The notes: a model not told the origin generated them from the letters alone. DNA of 38,301 nt from Prorocentrum cordatum (GCA_963575745.1 CAUYUJ010017889.1:51081-89381); one strand, 5' to 3'. Shown: positions 1 through 8,772, counted from the first letter of the stretch. A program made the numbers and translations.

Positions 1-106
1 GAGTGGAGGTCCTCCAGCCCCTTCGCCCTGTATCCCCTATGATAACTACTCCTCCGCGGAATCCTTCTGAGCCATGCGGAGGGCTCAAAAAGAGCTCAGC
101 ACTTTG

Positions 107-275
107 GGGAGGAGGAGGAGGAGGAGGAGGAGGAGGAGGAGGAGGAGGAGGAGGAGGAGGAGGAGGAGGAGGAGGAGGAGGAGGAGAGGAGGGAGGAGGA
201 GGGGGGGGAGGAGGGAGGGGAGGAGGAGGAGAAGGAGAAGGAGGACGAGGACCAGGAGGAGGAGGAGGAGGAGCA
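107..275. repeat. (GGA)n purine microsatellite
   Basis: A nearly pure GGA run occupies about 107-185 and decays into GGA, GGGA and AGGAGAAGG variants up to 275. All long open frames here are poly-Gly, poly-Arg or poly-Ser translations of the repeat and are not genes. The purine/pyrimidine strand asymmetry is complete along the pure part. Confidence 0.97.
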
Positions 276-365
276 GGTGGGCGATTCGTGCCCCAACACA
301 AGGCGACGAGGATAATCAGGCCGCACAGAGCTTCTGAAACTCGTCAGGCGTGCCGGCAATCGGAC

Positions 366-446
366 CGTTCCTGCTGCTCATGCTCCTGCTCCTCCTGCTC
401 ATGCTCCTGACCCGTCCTGCTGCTCATTCTCCTCCTGCTACGTCCT
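366..446. repeat. CTGCTC/ATGCTCCTG-type minisatellite
   Basis: Units of CTGCTCATGCTCCTGCTCCT recur imperfectly three to four times. It is a variant of the TCC triplet runs on both sides and has no coding evidence. Confidence 0.7.
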
Positions 447-469
447 GCTCCGTCTGCTCCTCCCTCGGG

Positions 470-625
470 CTCGCGCCAACATGGACGGAGGATCCGTGGA
501 TCTGGCGCGTCGACGCCAGATCCACAGATCGGGGAAAGTGCCTCCCGAATCGTGAGGCAAATGCCGCCGCCTGACCTGGCAACGGGGCGCGTCGGTAATG
601 CTATGGATGCGAGGGCCGTCGCTCA
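470..625. repeat. GATCC-hairpin dispersed repeat, copy 1
   Basis: This segment aligns by eye with 18690-18800. Both copies carry a GATCC(G/A)TGGA(T/C)(C/T)TGGCG arm, an inverted return arm, then a GGGGA stretch, GCCTCC/GCCCTCC and AAATGC(C/G)G. The open frames of the two copies also resemble each other, but nothing shows that they are expressed. I read it as a small dispersed element of unknown type. Confidence 0.6.
491..530. repeat. Perfect-core hairpin GTGGATCTGGCG/CGCCAGATCCAC
   Basis: The arms at 491-507 and 514-530 pair at 16 of 17 positions around a six-base loop. The 12 bp core is perfect. It forms the centre of the dispersed repeat at 470-625. Confidence 0.85.
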
Positions 626-718
626 GTCCACGCGCCTCAGTCCATGTTGGCGTTCCCTCGACTCCTTCGACTCCTGTTCCCTCCTGCCCCTTCTGTCCCT
701 CCTACTCTTTTTGTCCCT

Positions 719-897
719 CCTCCTCCTCCTCCCCCTCCTCCTCCTCCTCCTCCTCCTCCTCCTCCTCCTCCTCCTCCTCCTCCTCCTCCTCCTCCTCCTC
801 CTCCTCCTCCTCCTCCTCCTCCTCCTCCTCCTCCTGCTCCTCCTGCTCCTCCTGCTCCTCCTGCTCCTCCTGCTCCTCCTGCTCCTCCTGCCACCCC
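719..897. repeat. (TCC)n microsatellite grading into (TCCTGC)n
   Basis: A pure TCC run to about 833 is followed by repeated TGCTCC hexamers to about 890. The pyrimidine strand is the plus strand, opposite to the run at 107-275. Poly-Pro, poly-Ser, poly-Leu and poly-Gly frames are repeat translations. Confidence 0.97.
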
Positions 898-1035
898 CCC
901 TCCGAAGCAGGCGAGGCGGCGGGAGGCCTGCTTCCTCTCCACGGGCTTGACCACCTCCCGGACCTCCTGCACCAGCGGCACGCGGGATAGCCGAGCCTGC
1001 GCGACGCCGGAGGGTATCGGCCTCTTACGTCGGCG

Positions 1036-1212
1036 CCGCTGTCGTCGCCGTCGTGGTCGTCGCCGTCGTGGCCGTGGTCGCAGTCGTGGCCTTGGTCGTC
1101 GTCGTCGTTTCGTCACGGTGATTGTTGTCGTGGTCGTGGTCGTCGTCGGCATCGGCGTCGTCGCCGCCGTCGTCGCCGTTGTCGTCGTGCTCGTCGTCGT
1201 CGTCGGAAGGGC
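1036..1212. repeat. Degenerate (GTC)n array
   Basis: GTCGTCGCCGTCGTGGTCGTCG-like triplets run for about 175 bases with scattered substitutions. This makes Val, Arg, Thr or Ser-rich frames that are not evidence of a gene. Confidence 0.85.
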
Positions 1213-1285
1213 ACGGGGGAAGGGGGAAAGTGCGAGGAGGAGTGGCAAGTGGAGCAGGGGCGGGGAGGGAGGCTCATGCGTCCTG

Positions 1286-1391
1286 CTCTCCTGCTCCTCC
1301 TCATCCTCCTCCTCCTCCTCCGCCTTCTCTTCCTCCTCCTCCTCCTCCTCCTCCTCTTCCTCCTCTTCCTCCTCCTCACCCTCCTCCTCTT
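1286..1391. repeat. (TCC)n microsatellite with TTC interruptions
   Basis: TCC triplets are interrupted by TTC and CGCC. Frames on both strands are low-complexity translations. Confidence 0.93.
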
Positions 1392-1529
1392 TCACGAACG
1401 TCGTGCCTTCCTTGTGTGTCTGCGCTTTTTACTGCCATCGTCATTTGATGCGTTCGCTGTTGATGAGCGCGCCGTCGAAGATAAAGGGGAGCCGTCGTCC
1501 GTGGTCCGTGGTCCGTAGTCCGTCCTCCG

Positions 1530-1532
<3 letters not shown>

Positions 1533-1562
<30 letters not shown>
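1533..1562. repeat. (GCT)n microsatellite, about 9 units
   Basis: A short uninterrupted GCT run after a small duplication of GTCCGTGGTCCGT at about 1495-1530. Confidence 0.9.
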
Positions 1563-1564
<2 letters not shown>

Positions 1565-1639
1565 GCCGGGAGGGACGACGGCAAAATGCCGGCGGAATAC
1601 ACCGTGACTTGGCCCCAGCAGCGACAACAGCATCACATT

Positions 1640-2755
1640 AGATGAGCCCCCGCATGTTAAGCTTCGCCCTGCTGGAGAGCAGGCGCACGACCCCCATGTC
1701 TCACAATATTAGAATAATTTGGACATGTAGTATTGCGAGAACTGGGCATGTCTTGCGAATCCCACCAAGCTTGCCGACAGTCTGTGAATTCCGTTTTGTT
1801 TGACACGCACCAGGGTCGAGCACTTGGATTGAATATCCTGGGGGGCATGGCCCAGGGTTGTGAGTGAGGTCCAACAAGATGGCTCGCGGCCGCCATGCTT
1901 GATTCACTCGCAGCCGGTTGGCGTTCTTTGTCTCTGTCCTATTACCCGAATAATCCCTTATCAGAATATACGCCCACTCCGCCACCGAGCTGGCCGAGAG
2001 CCCCCCAACCCGGGCGGCCCCACCATACCTCGCCACCGAAACAGGGCACAACCAGTGGCGCACGTCTCAAAACATGGACCATTAGCGCTGCCGCAACCCC
2101 CCGTTGCAACACATGCGCGGCAGGAGCCGGGCGGGGCGAACTCCCCGCGCGAGAGGCCCGGTGCCACCCTCGCTCTTCTAGGCGAGCGCGTTCCACCACT
2201 CGCAGAGCAATTGCTCGCAAATTGCCTGGATACGCCGCGGGGGATCCACGAGAAATGTCATCGAAGCAGGCTTGCGTTTCTTGGCGCGTATGCGATTTGG
2301 CACTTTGCGAGTACTGGAACGCGGTCGGTGAGAGTGGGCGACTTGTTGCCGGCGACTTGATGCCCTCGCCAAGGTTCCGCGCGAATTTGGGCCGGAAGTG
2401 GCGTTCCAGCGCGGGCGCGGCGCATGGCTCGTTCGCCGAATCCGCACGAAATTGACTGATACAACGGGGCCGCGCGATAGCGGGCGAAATGCCGACCTCG
2501 CCCAAACGCCGCGCAGGTTGCGAGTAGAAGTAGCAATGCTGTGTCAGCGCGACGCATGTTTCATTTTCGCCACGCCCATCGGACAGCGCTGCCGTTCCCG
2601 CCCCTGCGCGGCCCGCGTCAACCTGGCCAACTTGACTCACGCTGCTCGCCCCTCCTCCTCACCCTCCTCCTCCTTCTCCTTTGAATTTTTTCTCCTCGAT
2701 GTTGCGCTGCTGTGTCACGAGTCCACTCTAGGAGCAGAGAGCGACAAAAAAATAT
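1640..2755. other. Unassigned GC-rich sequence, no gene recognised
   Basis: About 1.1 kb of non-repetitive sequence. The longest frame is a 232-codon minus frame at 1942-2640. It shows no domain, motif or codon bias I recognise, and frames of similar length overlap it on both strands, as expected in GC-rich DNA. Short TCC bursts occur at about 2653-2690. I see no RNA gene or terminal repeat. Confidence 0.5.
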
Positions 2756-2769
2756 GGACGGGAGGCTAA

Positions 2770-2842
2770 GGCGACGCTTACGGAGAAGAAGGAAGGCCGA
2801 GACGGAGGGAGGAAAGAGGGAAAGAGGATAATAAGCGTCGCC
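2770..2842. repeat. 11 bp inverted repeat near the 3' side of the SL-tagged pseudogene
   Basis: GGCGACGCTTA at 2770-2780 and TAAGCGTCGCC at 2832-2842 are perfect reverse complements around a 51-base purine-rich loop. On the minus strand it lies just downstream of the pseudogene frame. It could be a 3'UTR stem-loop or a separate small inverted repeat. Confidence 0.6.
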
Positions 2843-2893
2843 GAAGCCCCACACCCAAAACCCCGCCCAGGCTGGTCCCACGACAGGGTGGGT

Positions 2894-3853
2894 TCATTGC
2901 TGCTGGCAGTCGGCCTGCTGCGGGGGCCCGATGCCAGAAGCGTCTGCACTCGGCGGCGCCGTCGGGACAGGATCAGAAGTCGCAGGGCTGCGGCGATGCA
3001 CCGCCCTCTTGCGGCTCGACTCCGTGACTCCACGGCGATCCCGATATCCGCACGAGCCAGCACCCCGATCTTCGCCGTCAAGATCGGGATCACCCTGGCG
3101 AAAAGATCCAGGGGCAAAACGAAAAGGAGCTCCTCGAAGGCTTTCCTCGTGCACCTCCTCCACGACCCCGCCCGACGACACGAGGGAGGCGTCCTGGGTG
3201 CGTAGCTTCTCCGAGGGCCCACAGTGCCCCAGGTTATGCTCCGCGAGCCGCCAGCCCGCCTCCAAGCCGTCCGCGAAGATGCGAGTCTCCGCATCGGGGC
3301 TGAGGGGCTGCCAGATGCCAGGAGCAGGCAAGCCCGAGCACTCGTCCTCCACGCCCTCGTCGATGGGGAAAGCGCAGGGAGGCTGAAATCCCAGCGCCTC
3401 CGTGCCAGGCACAGCCACGTTGAGCAGCTGACCATCCAGCACCTCTGCATGGACCTCGTGGGTGTGCATCTCCCCAAGCCGAGGCCCTGCAGCAGCCCAT
3501 GCCGGGTCGGCCTCAGAGGCGGCTGCGAATCCCACCGCTGGGATGCGCGCCGCGTGAAGTGCGGCATTCCGGCGCCGCCGTCGCGCCCTAGGGACCCGGC
3601 GCCCGTTGGCCGCGAGCACCAGCGCCGGCCGCGCCGCCCGCTCCCGATCTTGCCAGCAGCCTGGCCGCGCCTCTGCCTCGGCCAGCTTGCGCAGGGCGTT
3701 CTCGCAAGCTTGCCTGCATCTCCGCCTGGCCCTTCTTCTCGCAGCCGATCTGCCCAGGGCGGCATCCTCCTGGGAGCGGAGCGAGCTAGGCCGCTACAGA
3801 AGCGGGCGGCCACCCGTAGCAGAAACCTTGGACCCCTCCGAGAGCTCCGCCAT
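2894..3853 (-). pseudogene. Spliced-leader-tagged retroposed pseudogene, product unknown
   Basis: I do not recognise the protein. On the minus strand a DinoSL relic lies about 105 bases upstream of an ATG at 3853-3851, whose context is GGCCATGGCG. That frame hits TAG at codon 20 (3796-3794). The same frame then stays open to a TGA just past 2894, with an internal ATG at 3469 giving about 191 codons. The open part has an Arg/Ala-rich stretch, then a more ordinary mixed, acidic segment (for example EVHAEVLDGQLLNVAVPGTE and RIFADGLEAGWRLAEHN). The 5' SL, the absence of visible introns and the early stop suggest a reinserted cDNA of a trans-spliced mRNA, a process known from dinoflagellates. An overlapping frame is also open for 407 codons, so the true frame is not certain. 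Confidence 0.5.
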
Positions 3854-3958
3854 GGCCACAGGACGCAGCGAAGGGAAGATGGAGAGAGCCGCTCTCGAGC
3901 GCAGCAGCAGACGAGAGAGGCCAAGCAAGCACCTGCCTGCCTGGCGCCCAAGGCAGGA

Positions 3959-3979
3959 TTGAGCCAAAATGGCTACGGA
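3959..3979 (-). other. Relict dinoflagellate spliced leader (DinoSL) sequence
   Basis: Read on the minus strand, 3979 is T and 3978-3959 is CCGTAGCCATTTTGGCTCAA. This matches 21 of the 22 bases of the conserved leader, whose first base is variable. The terminal G is T here. No GT splice donor follows, so this is not an SL RNA gene. It sits where the 5' end of a trans-spliced mRNA would be, upstream of the open frame at 3853-2894, and only four bases separate it from the TCC run starting at 3984. It is the strongest taxonomic marker in the window. Confidence 0.9.
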
Positions 3980-3983
3980 TTAA

Positions 3984-4051
3984 TCCTCCTCCTCCTCCTC
4001 CTCCTCCTCCTCCTCCTCCTCCTCCTCCTCCTCCTCCTCCTCCTCCTCCTC
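3984..4051. repeat. (TCC)n microsatellite between the SL relic and element copy 1
   Basis: An uninterrupted TCC run of about 22 units. It marks the left border of the 4052-4948 element and also abuts the 5' end of the SL-tagged pseudogene. Confidence 0.97.
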
Positions 4052-4948
4052 CTTTCCTTCTCCTTGTAGATACCTCCTCTCTGTCGCACCCCGAAACCAT
4101 TTTTTAGGGCGGGCCAAGCGTTTCGCCGGAAGCTTCCTCACCATTTAAGACTCTGAAGCAAAACAAATGACAACAGTTTCACAGATGGAGGGCGGGTCGT
4201 TTTCAAAATGTGGCTCTCGCCTGAGCGCCGCGGACATTCGTTTTCAAAATCTGTCAGAGTTTTACGGACGTTGTAAAAAATGCAAGAGCTTCACGGATTG
4301 AGGGTGGATGATTTTCAAAATGTGGCTCTAGCCTTAGCGCCGCGCATATTCGTTTTCAAAATCTGCAAGAGCTTCACGGATTGAGGGCAGGTCGTTTTCA
4401 AAATGTGGCTGCCGCCTTAGTGCCACGCACATTCGTTTTCAAAAATTGCAAGAGCTTCACGGATTGAGGGCAGGTGGTTTTCAAAATGTGGCTCTCGCCT
4501 TAGCGCCGCGCACAGTCGTTTTCAAAATCTGCAAGAGTTTCACGGATTGAGGGCGGGTCGTTTTCACAATGTGGCTCTCGCCTTAGCGCCGCGCACATTC
4601 GTTTTCAAAAATTTGCAAGAGTTTCACTGGCTCCCATGAACGTACCAACAATGGTGTTTGGGAAGGATTCAGGATTATGCGGGTGCTACAGTTATGTTGA
4701 TTCGCGATATTGAAATCAAAAAAGTGGCGTTATGGCACGATTCCGGATCGCCAGAACGCAGCAGTCAGTTTGATATGTGGCGTTGAAATCCCGAGAACAA
4801 TGTTTTGGCATGCTTCAGGATTTTCACGGATGTCTTCCAAGGAGGCAGATCCCTCAATGGGAATGAACCGTTGTGGGGGCCTATGAAGAGGGAGCTTGGA
4901 GGGAGAGTAAATTCCAACATCGTTGATGACTCTTGGGTTTACACTGGT
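4052..4948 (+). repeat. TCC-bounded element, copy 1
   Basis: This 0.9 kb segment aligns end to end by eye with 6628-7338. Shared parts in order: GTCGCACCCCGAA, a TTTTTAGGGCGG block, GCGTTTCGCC, GACTCTGAAGC, a GACAACAGTTTCACAGATGG block, a variable number of 82-84 bp subrepeats, CAACGTACCA, GGCATGCTTC, CAGATCCCTCAATGG, ATGAAGAGGGAGCTTG, CCAACATCGTTG, and finally TTTACACTGG running into TCC. Both ends of each direct copy are TCC microsatellites. I see no protein, polymerase signature or terminal inverted repeat. It is a non-autonomous repeat of unknown class. Confidence 0.85.
4195..4630 (+). repeat. 82-84 bp tandem subrepeats (five copies)
   Basis: The anchor TTTTCAAAATGTGGCT, or a one-base variant, starts near 4200, 4313, 4397, 4479 and 4562. 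Intervals are about 82-84 bases except the first, which has an insertion of about 30. Each unit contains CTTAGCGCCGCGCACATTCG, then TTTTCAAAATCTGCAAGAG and TTCACGGATTGAGGG. Copy 2 of the element carries only three units, which explains most of the length difference. Confidence 0.9.
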
Positions 4949-4988
4949 CCTCCTCCTCCTCCTCCTCCTCCTCCTCCTCCTCCTCCTC
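4949..4988. repeat. (TCC)n microsatellite, right border of element copy 1
   Basis: About 13 TCC units directly after TTTACACTGG, in the same position as the TCC run after element copy 2. Confidence 0.95.
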
Positions 4989-5004
4989 ATGTAGTTTTCT
5001 TCGT

Positions 5005-5430
5005 CGAGAGCAGTTGAGCGTGCGTCGAGGCTCCGAGCGAAAGGCTCGCTGATGACCCATCCGCTTGCCAGCTCCAACGCCAGGGGGGAGGGGACTGCCA
5101 GAGCCAAAGCCAGGCTGCTGGCGAGGAAGAGGAGGTCGACGCGAGCCTACCCGCAGTTTCGAGGCTTCGAGGCTTTGAGGCTTCCAGGCTTCGAGGCGTC
5201 GAGGTAGGTCGAGGAGGAGGGGGGGGAGGTCCACGCGAACTTACCTGCAGCTACGAGGAGGAGGAGGAGGAAGAGGAGGAAGAAGAGGAGGAGGAGGAGA
5301 ACTGGAACAACCCGCAGAGCAATCGAGCATGCAGCATGCGTCGAGGCTTCGAGCGAGCGGCCCGCCGATAAGCAGAGCCGGGGAGTCGGCCAGCCCGCCT
5401 GCCGCAGGACTGAGGCCGAGGAGGAGGAGG
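5005..5430 (+). repeat. Diverged direct duplication with CGAGGCTT tandem core
   Basis: GTCGAGGCTCCGAGCGAAAGG (about 5022) recurs as GTCGAGGCTTCGAGCGAGCGG (about 5340). GAGGTCGACGCGAGCCTACC (about 5131) recurs as GAGGTCCACGCGAACTTACC (about 5226). Between 5156 and 5212 short CGAGGCTT/TGAGGCTT units are in tandem. A GAG/GAA run lies at 5249-5302. No gene is supported. Confidence 0.65.
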
Positions 5431-6012
5431 AGCAGGAGCAGGACGAGAAGGATGAGGAGGACGAGGAGGAGGAGGTGGACGAGGACCAGGACGAGGACGA
5501 GGACGAGGACCAGGACAACGACCAGGACGAGGACGAGGAGGAGGAGGACGAAGAGGACGCCGAGGAGGAGGACGAGGATGAGGAGGGCGAGGAGGAGCTC
5601 GTTACTCGACGAGGGGGACCCCAATGGCATATCAAGGGTGTGATATGTCTATACACATCGAATATGAGCATATCGAATGTCAGCCGATCCGTCGCAGGTG
5701 TCTCACTCGCTCGCCCACGTCCGCTACGCACGCCTGGGGCGTTTCGCCCAAACGCAGCAACCTCAGAGACAGCAAAGCAGGCCGATCAAGAGAAGGAGGG
5801 AGGAGGAGGACGAGGTGGAGGAGGACGACGAGGAGGATGAGGAGAGCGAGGAGGAGGACGAGGAGGAGAGCGAGGAGGAGCACCAAGAGGCGATCAGGAG
5901 GAGGGAGAAGGACGAGGAAGAGGAGGACGAGGAGGAAGACCAGGAGGATGAGGAGGAGGAGGAGGACGAGGAGGAGGAGGAGGAGGACGAGGAGGAGGAG
6001 CAGGAAGAGAAG
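5417..6012. repeat. Interrupted (GAG/GAC)n purine-rich array
   Basis: Two GAGGAC-rich blocks (5417-5600 and 5790-6012) are split by about 190 bases of complex sequence. The Asp/Glu-rich frames look like an acidic protein, but the other frames are just as open (Arg-rich and Leu/Val-rich). The spacer shows no conserved domain, so I treat the array as low-complexity DNA. Confidence 0.8.
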
Positions 6013-6248
6013 AAAGACCCTCCTCACGAGGCTTCCGTCCCTCCCCCCCTCCCCTCGGGGGGTGGAGCCAGGTCGTAGCTGGGAGAGGGCGCCGACTGCA
6101 TGCCAACGACCGGCTCCTCGGTTGCGCGCACGCGCTGGCGTCGGCTGCCAGCCACTCGAGCGCGCGAAGCTCCCCGCTTACCCTTCCTTCCTTCATTCGC
6201 ATCTCCATACTTACTCGAGCGCTTCGCAGTTTTCTTCTTCCCCCCTCA
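6013..6248. other. Short complex spacer, nothing recognised
   Basis: GC-rich sequence between a purine array and a pyrimidine array. No open frame with recognisable features. Confidence 0.5.
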
Positions 6249-6627
6249 TCCTCCTCATCCTCCTCTTCCTCCTCCTCCTCCTCCTCCTCCTCCCTCCTCC
6301 TCCTCCTCCTCCTCCTCCTCCTCCTCCGCCTCCTCCTCCTCCTCCTCCTCCTCCTCCTCCCTCCTCCTCCTCCTCCTCCTCCTCCCCTCCTCCTCTCCTC
6401 CCCCTCCTCTCCTCCTCCTCCTCCTCCTCCTCCTCCTCCTCCTCCTCCTCCTCACTCCTCCTCCTCCGCTCCTGCTCCTCCTCCTCCTGCTCCTCTCCTC
6501 CTCCTCCCCTCCTCCCCTCCTCCCCTCCTCCCTCCTCCCCCCTCCTCCTCCCTCCTCCCTCCTTCCCACCTCCTCCTCCTCCTCGTCCTCCTCCTCCTCC
6601 TCCTCCTCCTCCTCCTCCTCCTCCAGT
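6249..6627. repeat. Long (TCC)n microsatellite with TCCC variants
   Basis: About 380 bases of TCC with CCTCCC, CGCC and TGC interruptions. It ends at TTCTTTTCCTTATAAATAAC, the start of the second TCC-bounded element. Together with 5417-6012 it makes a purine block followed by a pyrimidine block on one strand. Confidence 0.95.
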
Positions 6628-7338
6628 TCTTTTCCTTATAAATAACTCCTCCCTGTCACACCCCGAAGCTGTTTTTAGGGCGGACCAGGCGTTTCGCCTG
6701 AGACTTCCTTACAACGTATGACTCTGAAGCTTCGAAAGTGACAACAGTTTCACAGATGGAGGGCGGGTCGTTTTCAAAATGTGGCTCTCGCCTTAGCGCC
6801 GCGCACATTCACTCTGAAAATTTGCAAAAGCCTCCCGGATTGAGGATAACCCGTTTTCCAAATGTGGCTCTTGCCTTAGCGCCGCGCACACTCGTTCTAA
6901 CAATGTGCAAGAGCTTCACATATTGACGATAACCCGTTTTCCAAATGTGGTTCTTGCCTTAGCGCTGCGCACACTCGTTCTAAAAATGTGCAAGATTTTG
7001 ACGGATTCCCACGATCAACGTACCAGAAATGGCGCTTTGGAGGGATTCTAGATTTTGCGGGTGCAACAATTACGTTGATTGACGGTGCTGAAACCCCAAT
7101 AATGGCGTGCTGGCACGAGCCATGATCGTCAAAACGCAACAGTCAGACAGTCAGGTTGATCCGTGGCGTTGGAATCCCGAGAACACTGTTTTGGCATGCT
7201 TCTGGGTCTTCAAACGGTTGTCTTCCAACGAGGCAGATCCCTCAATGGAAATGAGCCGTTGTAAGGGCCGATGAAGAGGGAGCTTGAAGGGAGGGTGTAT
7301 TCCAACATCGTTGGTGGCTCTTTGGTTTACACTGGTCC
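6628..7338 (+). repeat. TCC-bounded element, copy 2
   Basis: About 0.7 kb, collinear with 4052-4948 and in the same orientation. It holds three subrepeats (anchors near 6771, 6853 and 6935, about 82 bases apart) against five in copy 1. The right part (7010-7338) preserves the blocks CAACGTACCA, GGCATGCTTC, CAGATCCCTCAATGG and CCAACATCGTTG. It ends at TTTACACTGG and TCC exactly as copy 1 does. Confidence 0.85.
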
Positions 7339-7393
7339 TCCTCCTCCTCCTCCTCCTCCTCCTCCTCCTCCTCCTCCTCTTTCTCCTCCTCCT
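7339..7393. repeat. (TCC)n microsatellite, right border of element copy 2
   Basis: TCC run with one TTC interruption near its end. Confidence 0.95.
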
Positions 7394-7479
7394 GGTCGAT
7401 GTGATTCCAACAGGGGGCAGGATGGCCCCGGTCAAGACGAAGCCAGGGCAAACTTGGATAGATAGATAGGTCTCTGAGG

Positions 7480-7502
7480 GGGAGAGAGAGAGAGAGAGAG
7501 AG
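7480..7502. repeat. (GA)n microsatellite
   Basis: About 11 GA units after GATAGATAG. Confidence 0.9.
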
Positions 7503-7582
7503 AAACACAAAACAAGAACAAAAAAAAGAGAGTGTGCATCGGGCGCCGCGGTCGTTCCAGAGTGCTCCAAAACGCCCTGAGC

Positions 7583-7693
7583 GTTCTGGAACGTTGTGGA
7601 ACAATACATCACAATCCTATCCCAACGTTCTGGAACAACGTTGTGGAACCGGTCTGGAACGTTCTGGAACAACGTTGTGGAACGTTGTAGAAC
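7583..7693. repeat. Decamer array GTTCTGGAAC/GTTGTGGAAC
   Basis: Eight near-identical 10-mers start at 7583, 7593, 7627, 7640, 7651, 7661, 7674 and 7684. Several are directly abutted and the others are separated by 1-24 bases. The GTTC..GAAC arms are self-complementary. TTCnnGAA is also the core of heat-shock elements, but no gene is visible downstream to be controlled. Confidence 0.8.
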
Positions 7694-7697
7694 AATG

Positions 7698-7735
7698 TAT
7701 CCCCAGCTGGGTGGGGTTCTCGACCGGGCAAACGA
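7698..7735. repeat. Possible fragment of the GTATCCCCA(A/G)CTGG MITE family
   Basis: GTATCCCCAGCTGGGTGGGG resembles the inner GTATCCCCAACTGGGGTGGT block shared by the elements at 18859-19051 and 36288-36468. Terminal arms are not visible here, so this would be a remnant at best. Confidence 0.35.
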
Positions 7736-7839
7736 CAGGGTTCCCCGTTTCTGCGGGGGCTCCTCGAGCCCAGCTCGGGAATATTCGACGGAGAGGGGTT
7801 GCGCCCGGATTGGGGAGAGAAATCGCCTGCGAGGGATGG

Positions 7840-8195
7840 TGAGAATTCTTGTCCCCACTGCATAACGGATGCACGCATGGCTCTGCAACGGCGAGATGCG
7901 TGTCACGGAATACCCCTTGCGGCGACGGAGATGGAAGAGGTCGGGAGGCGAGAGGCGAGACCGGTGAGAGATGCGGAAGAGGCGCGCGCGCAAGGAGGCA
8001 TGATGGAGAATTGGAGAGGCAAGGAGGCGACGTCTGGAACAAGGGAGCGCAGGGAAGGAAGCATGAAAGAGGAAGAGAGGGAGGAACGCGGGAAAGAGGC
8101 GGAGGGATGGGGGCAGGCAGGCGGGGAGCGCGAGTAGATGAGGGAGGGCTGGGTGGCAGGAGGGGGAATGGGGGAGAGAAGACGGGGGAGCCGAG
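7840..8195. other. Purine-biased unique sequence, no gene recognised
   Basis: Frames are open but compositionally biased (Arg/Glu/Gly-rich). No motif is recognisable. Confidence 0.4.
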
Positions 8196-8282
8196 AGGAT
8201 TAGGAACGAGCAGGAGGAGGAGAGAGAGGAGAGAGGAGAGAGGAGAGAGGAGAGAGGAGAGAGGAGCGAGCGAGCGAGCGAC
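8196..8282. repeat. GAGAGGA minisatellite followed by (GCGA)n
   Basis: AGGAGAG units repeat about six times, then four GCGA units at about 8265-8282. Confidence 0.9.
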
Positions 8283-8770
8283 CTTGGCAGCAGTTCGTTC
8301 GACTTCGGGCACGGGGCACGAGCCTAACAAATTTGGGCGCCTGTCAGCGTCCTGAATTGCTGCTGGTTCTGTCATTGGGCGAGGCGGAAGGGCGCCTGAG
8401 GGAACCCGTGGGGGCCTATATAGCCTGGGGCCCCTCGTCGGCCCTGGGCCGTCTCCATCCTCCTAATTTGAGCAAAACGAGAGGGCGAAACTCTAGGCTC
8501 AACCCTCCCTACCTGCAACTATATACGCAGTTACATGCTTAGTGGACGCTCAGGGCACACTCAATATATAAGTATGCGCATCGCGTGCTCACTGCGCCGT
8601 GCTACACGACATACATGCATGTGTGAAACATTGAACGTGATGCTGCTACTCTTCTATCGTGCCAATGCCGCCACGCTCAAGGGTCTAAAGAGCAAGAATC
8701 CTTTTCCGTAGATGTCGTGGCTGCCACTTCGCCATGGCAGTGAGAGCAGAGCTCGATCTTGATGGACATA
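8283..8770. other. Unique sequence, nothing recognised
   Basis: About 490 bases with no frame of note. ATATATAAG occurs near 8563 but has no gene next to it. Confidence 0.4.
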
Positions 8771-8772
8771 GC

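Noticed and set aside
96-1645. Several long open frames (poly-Gly, poly-Pro, poly-Ser, poly-Glu, poly-Leu), up to 333 codons
   Set aside because: They are translations of GGA/TCC/GTC microsatellites in all phases of both strands. No unique domain flanks them.
1942-2640. 232-codon minus-strand frame
   Set aside because: No recognisable motif, overlapping frames of similar length on both strands, and GC-rich DNA has few stops. Not enough to call a gene.
5475-6078. Asp/Glu-rich frame resembling an acidic chaperone or nucleolar protein
   Set aside because: The acidity comes from GAGGAC repeats. The middle part has no conserved features and alternative frames are equally open.
8560-8575. ATATATAAG as a TATA-box promoter
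   Set aside because: No gene downstream, and dinoflagellates are not known to rely on canonical TATA boxes.
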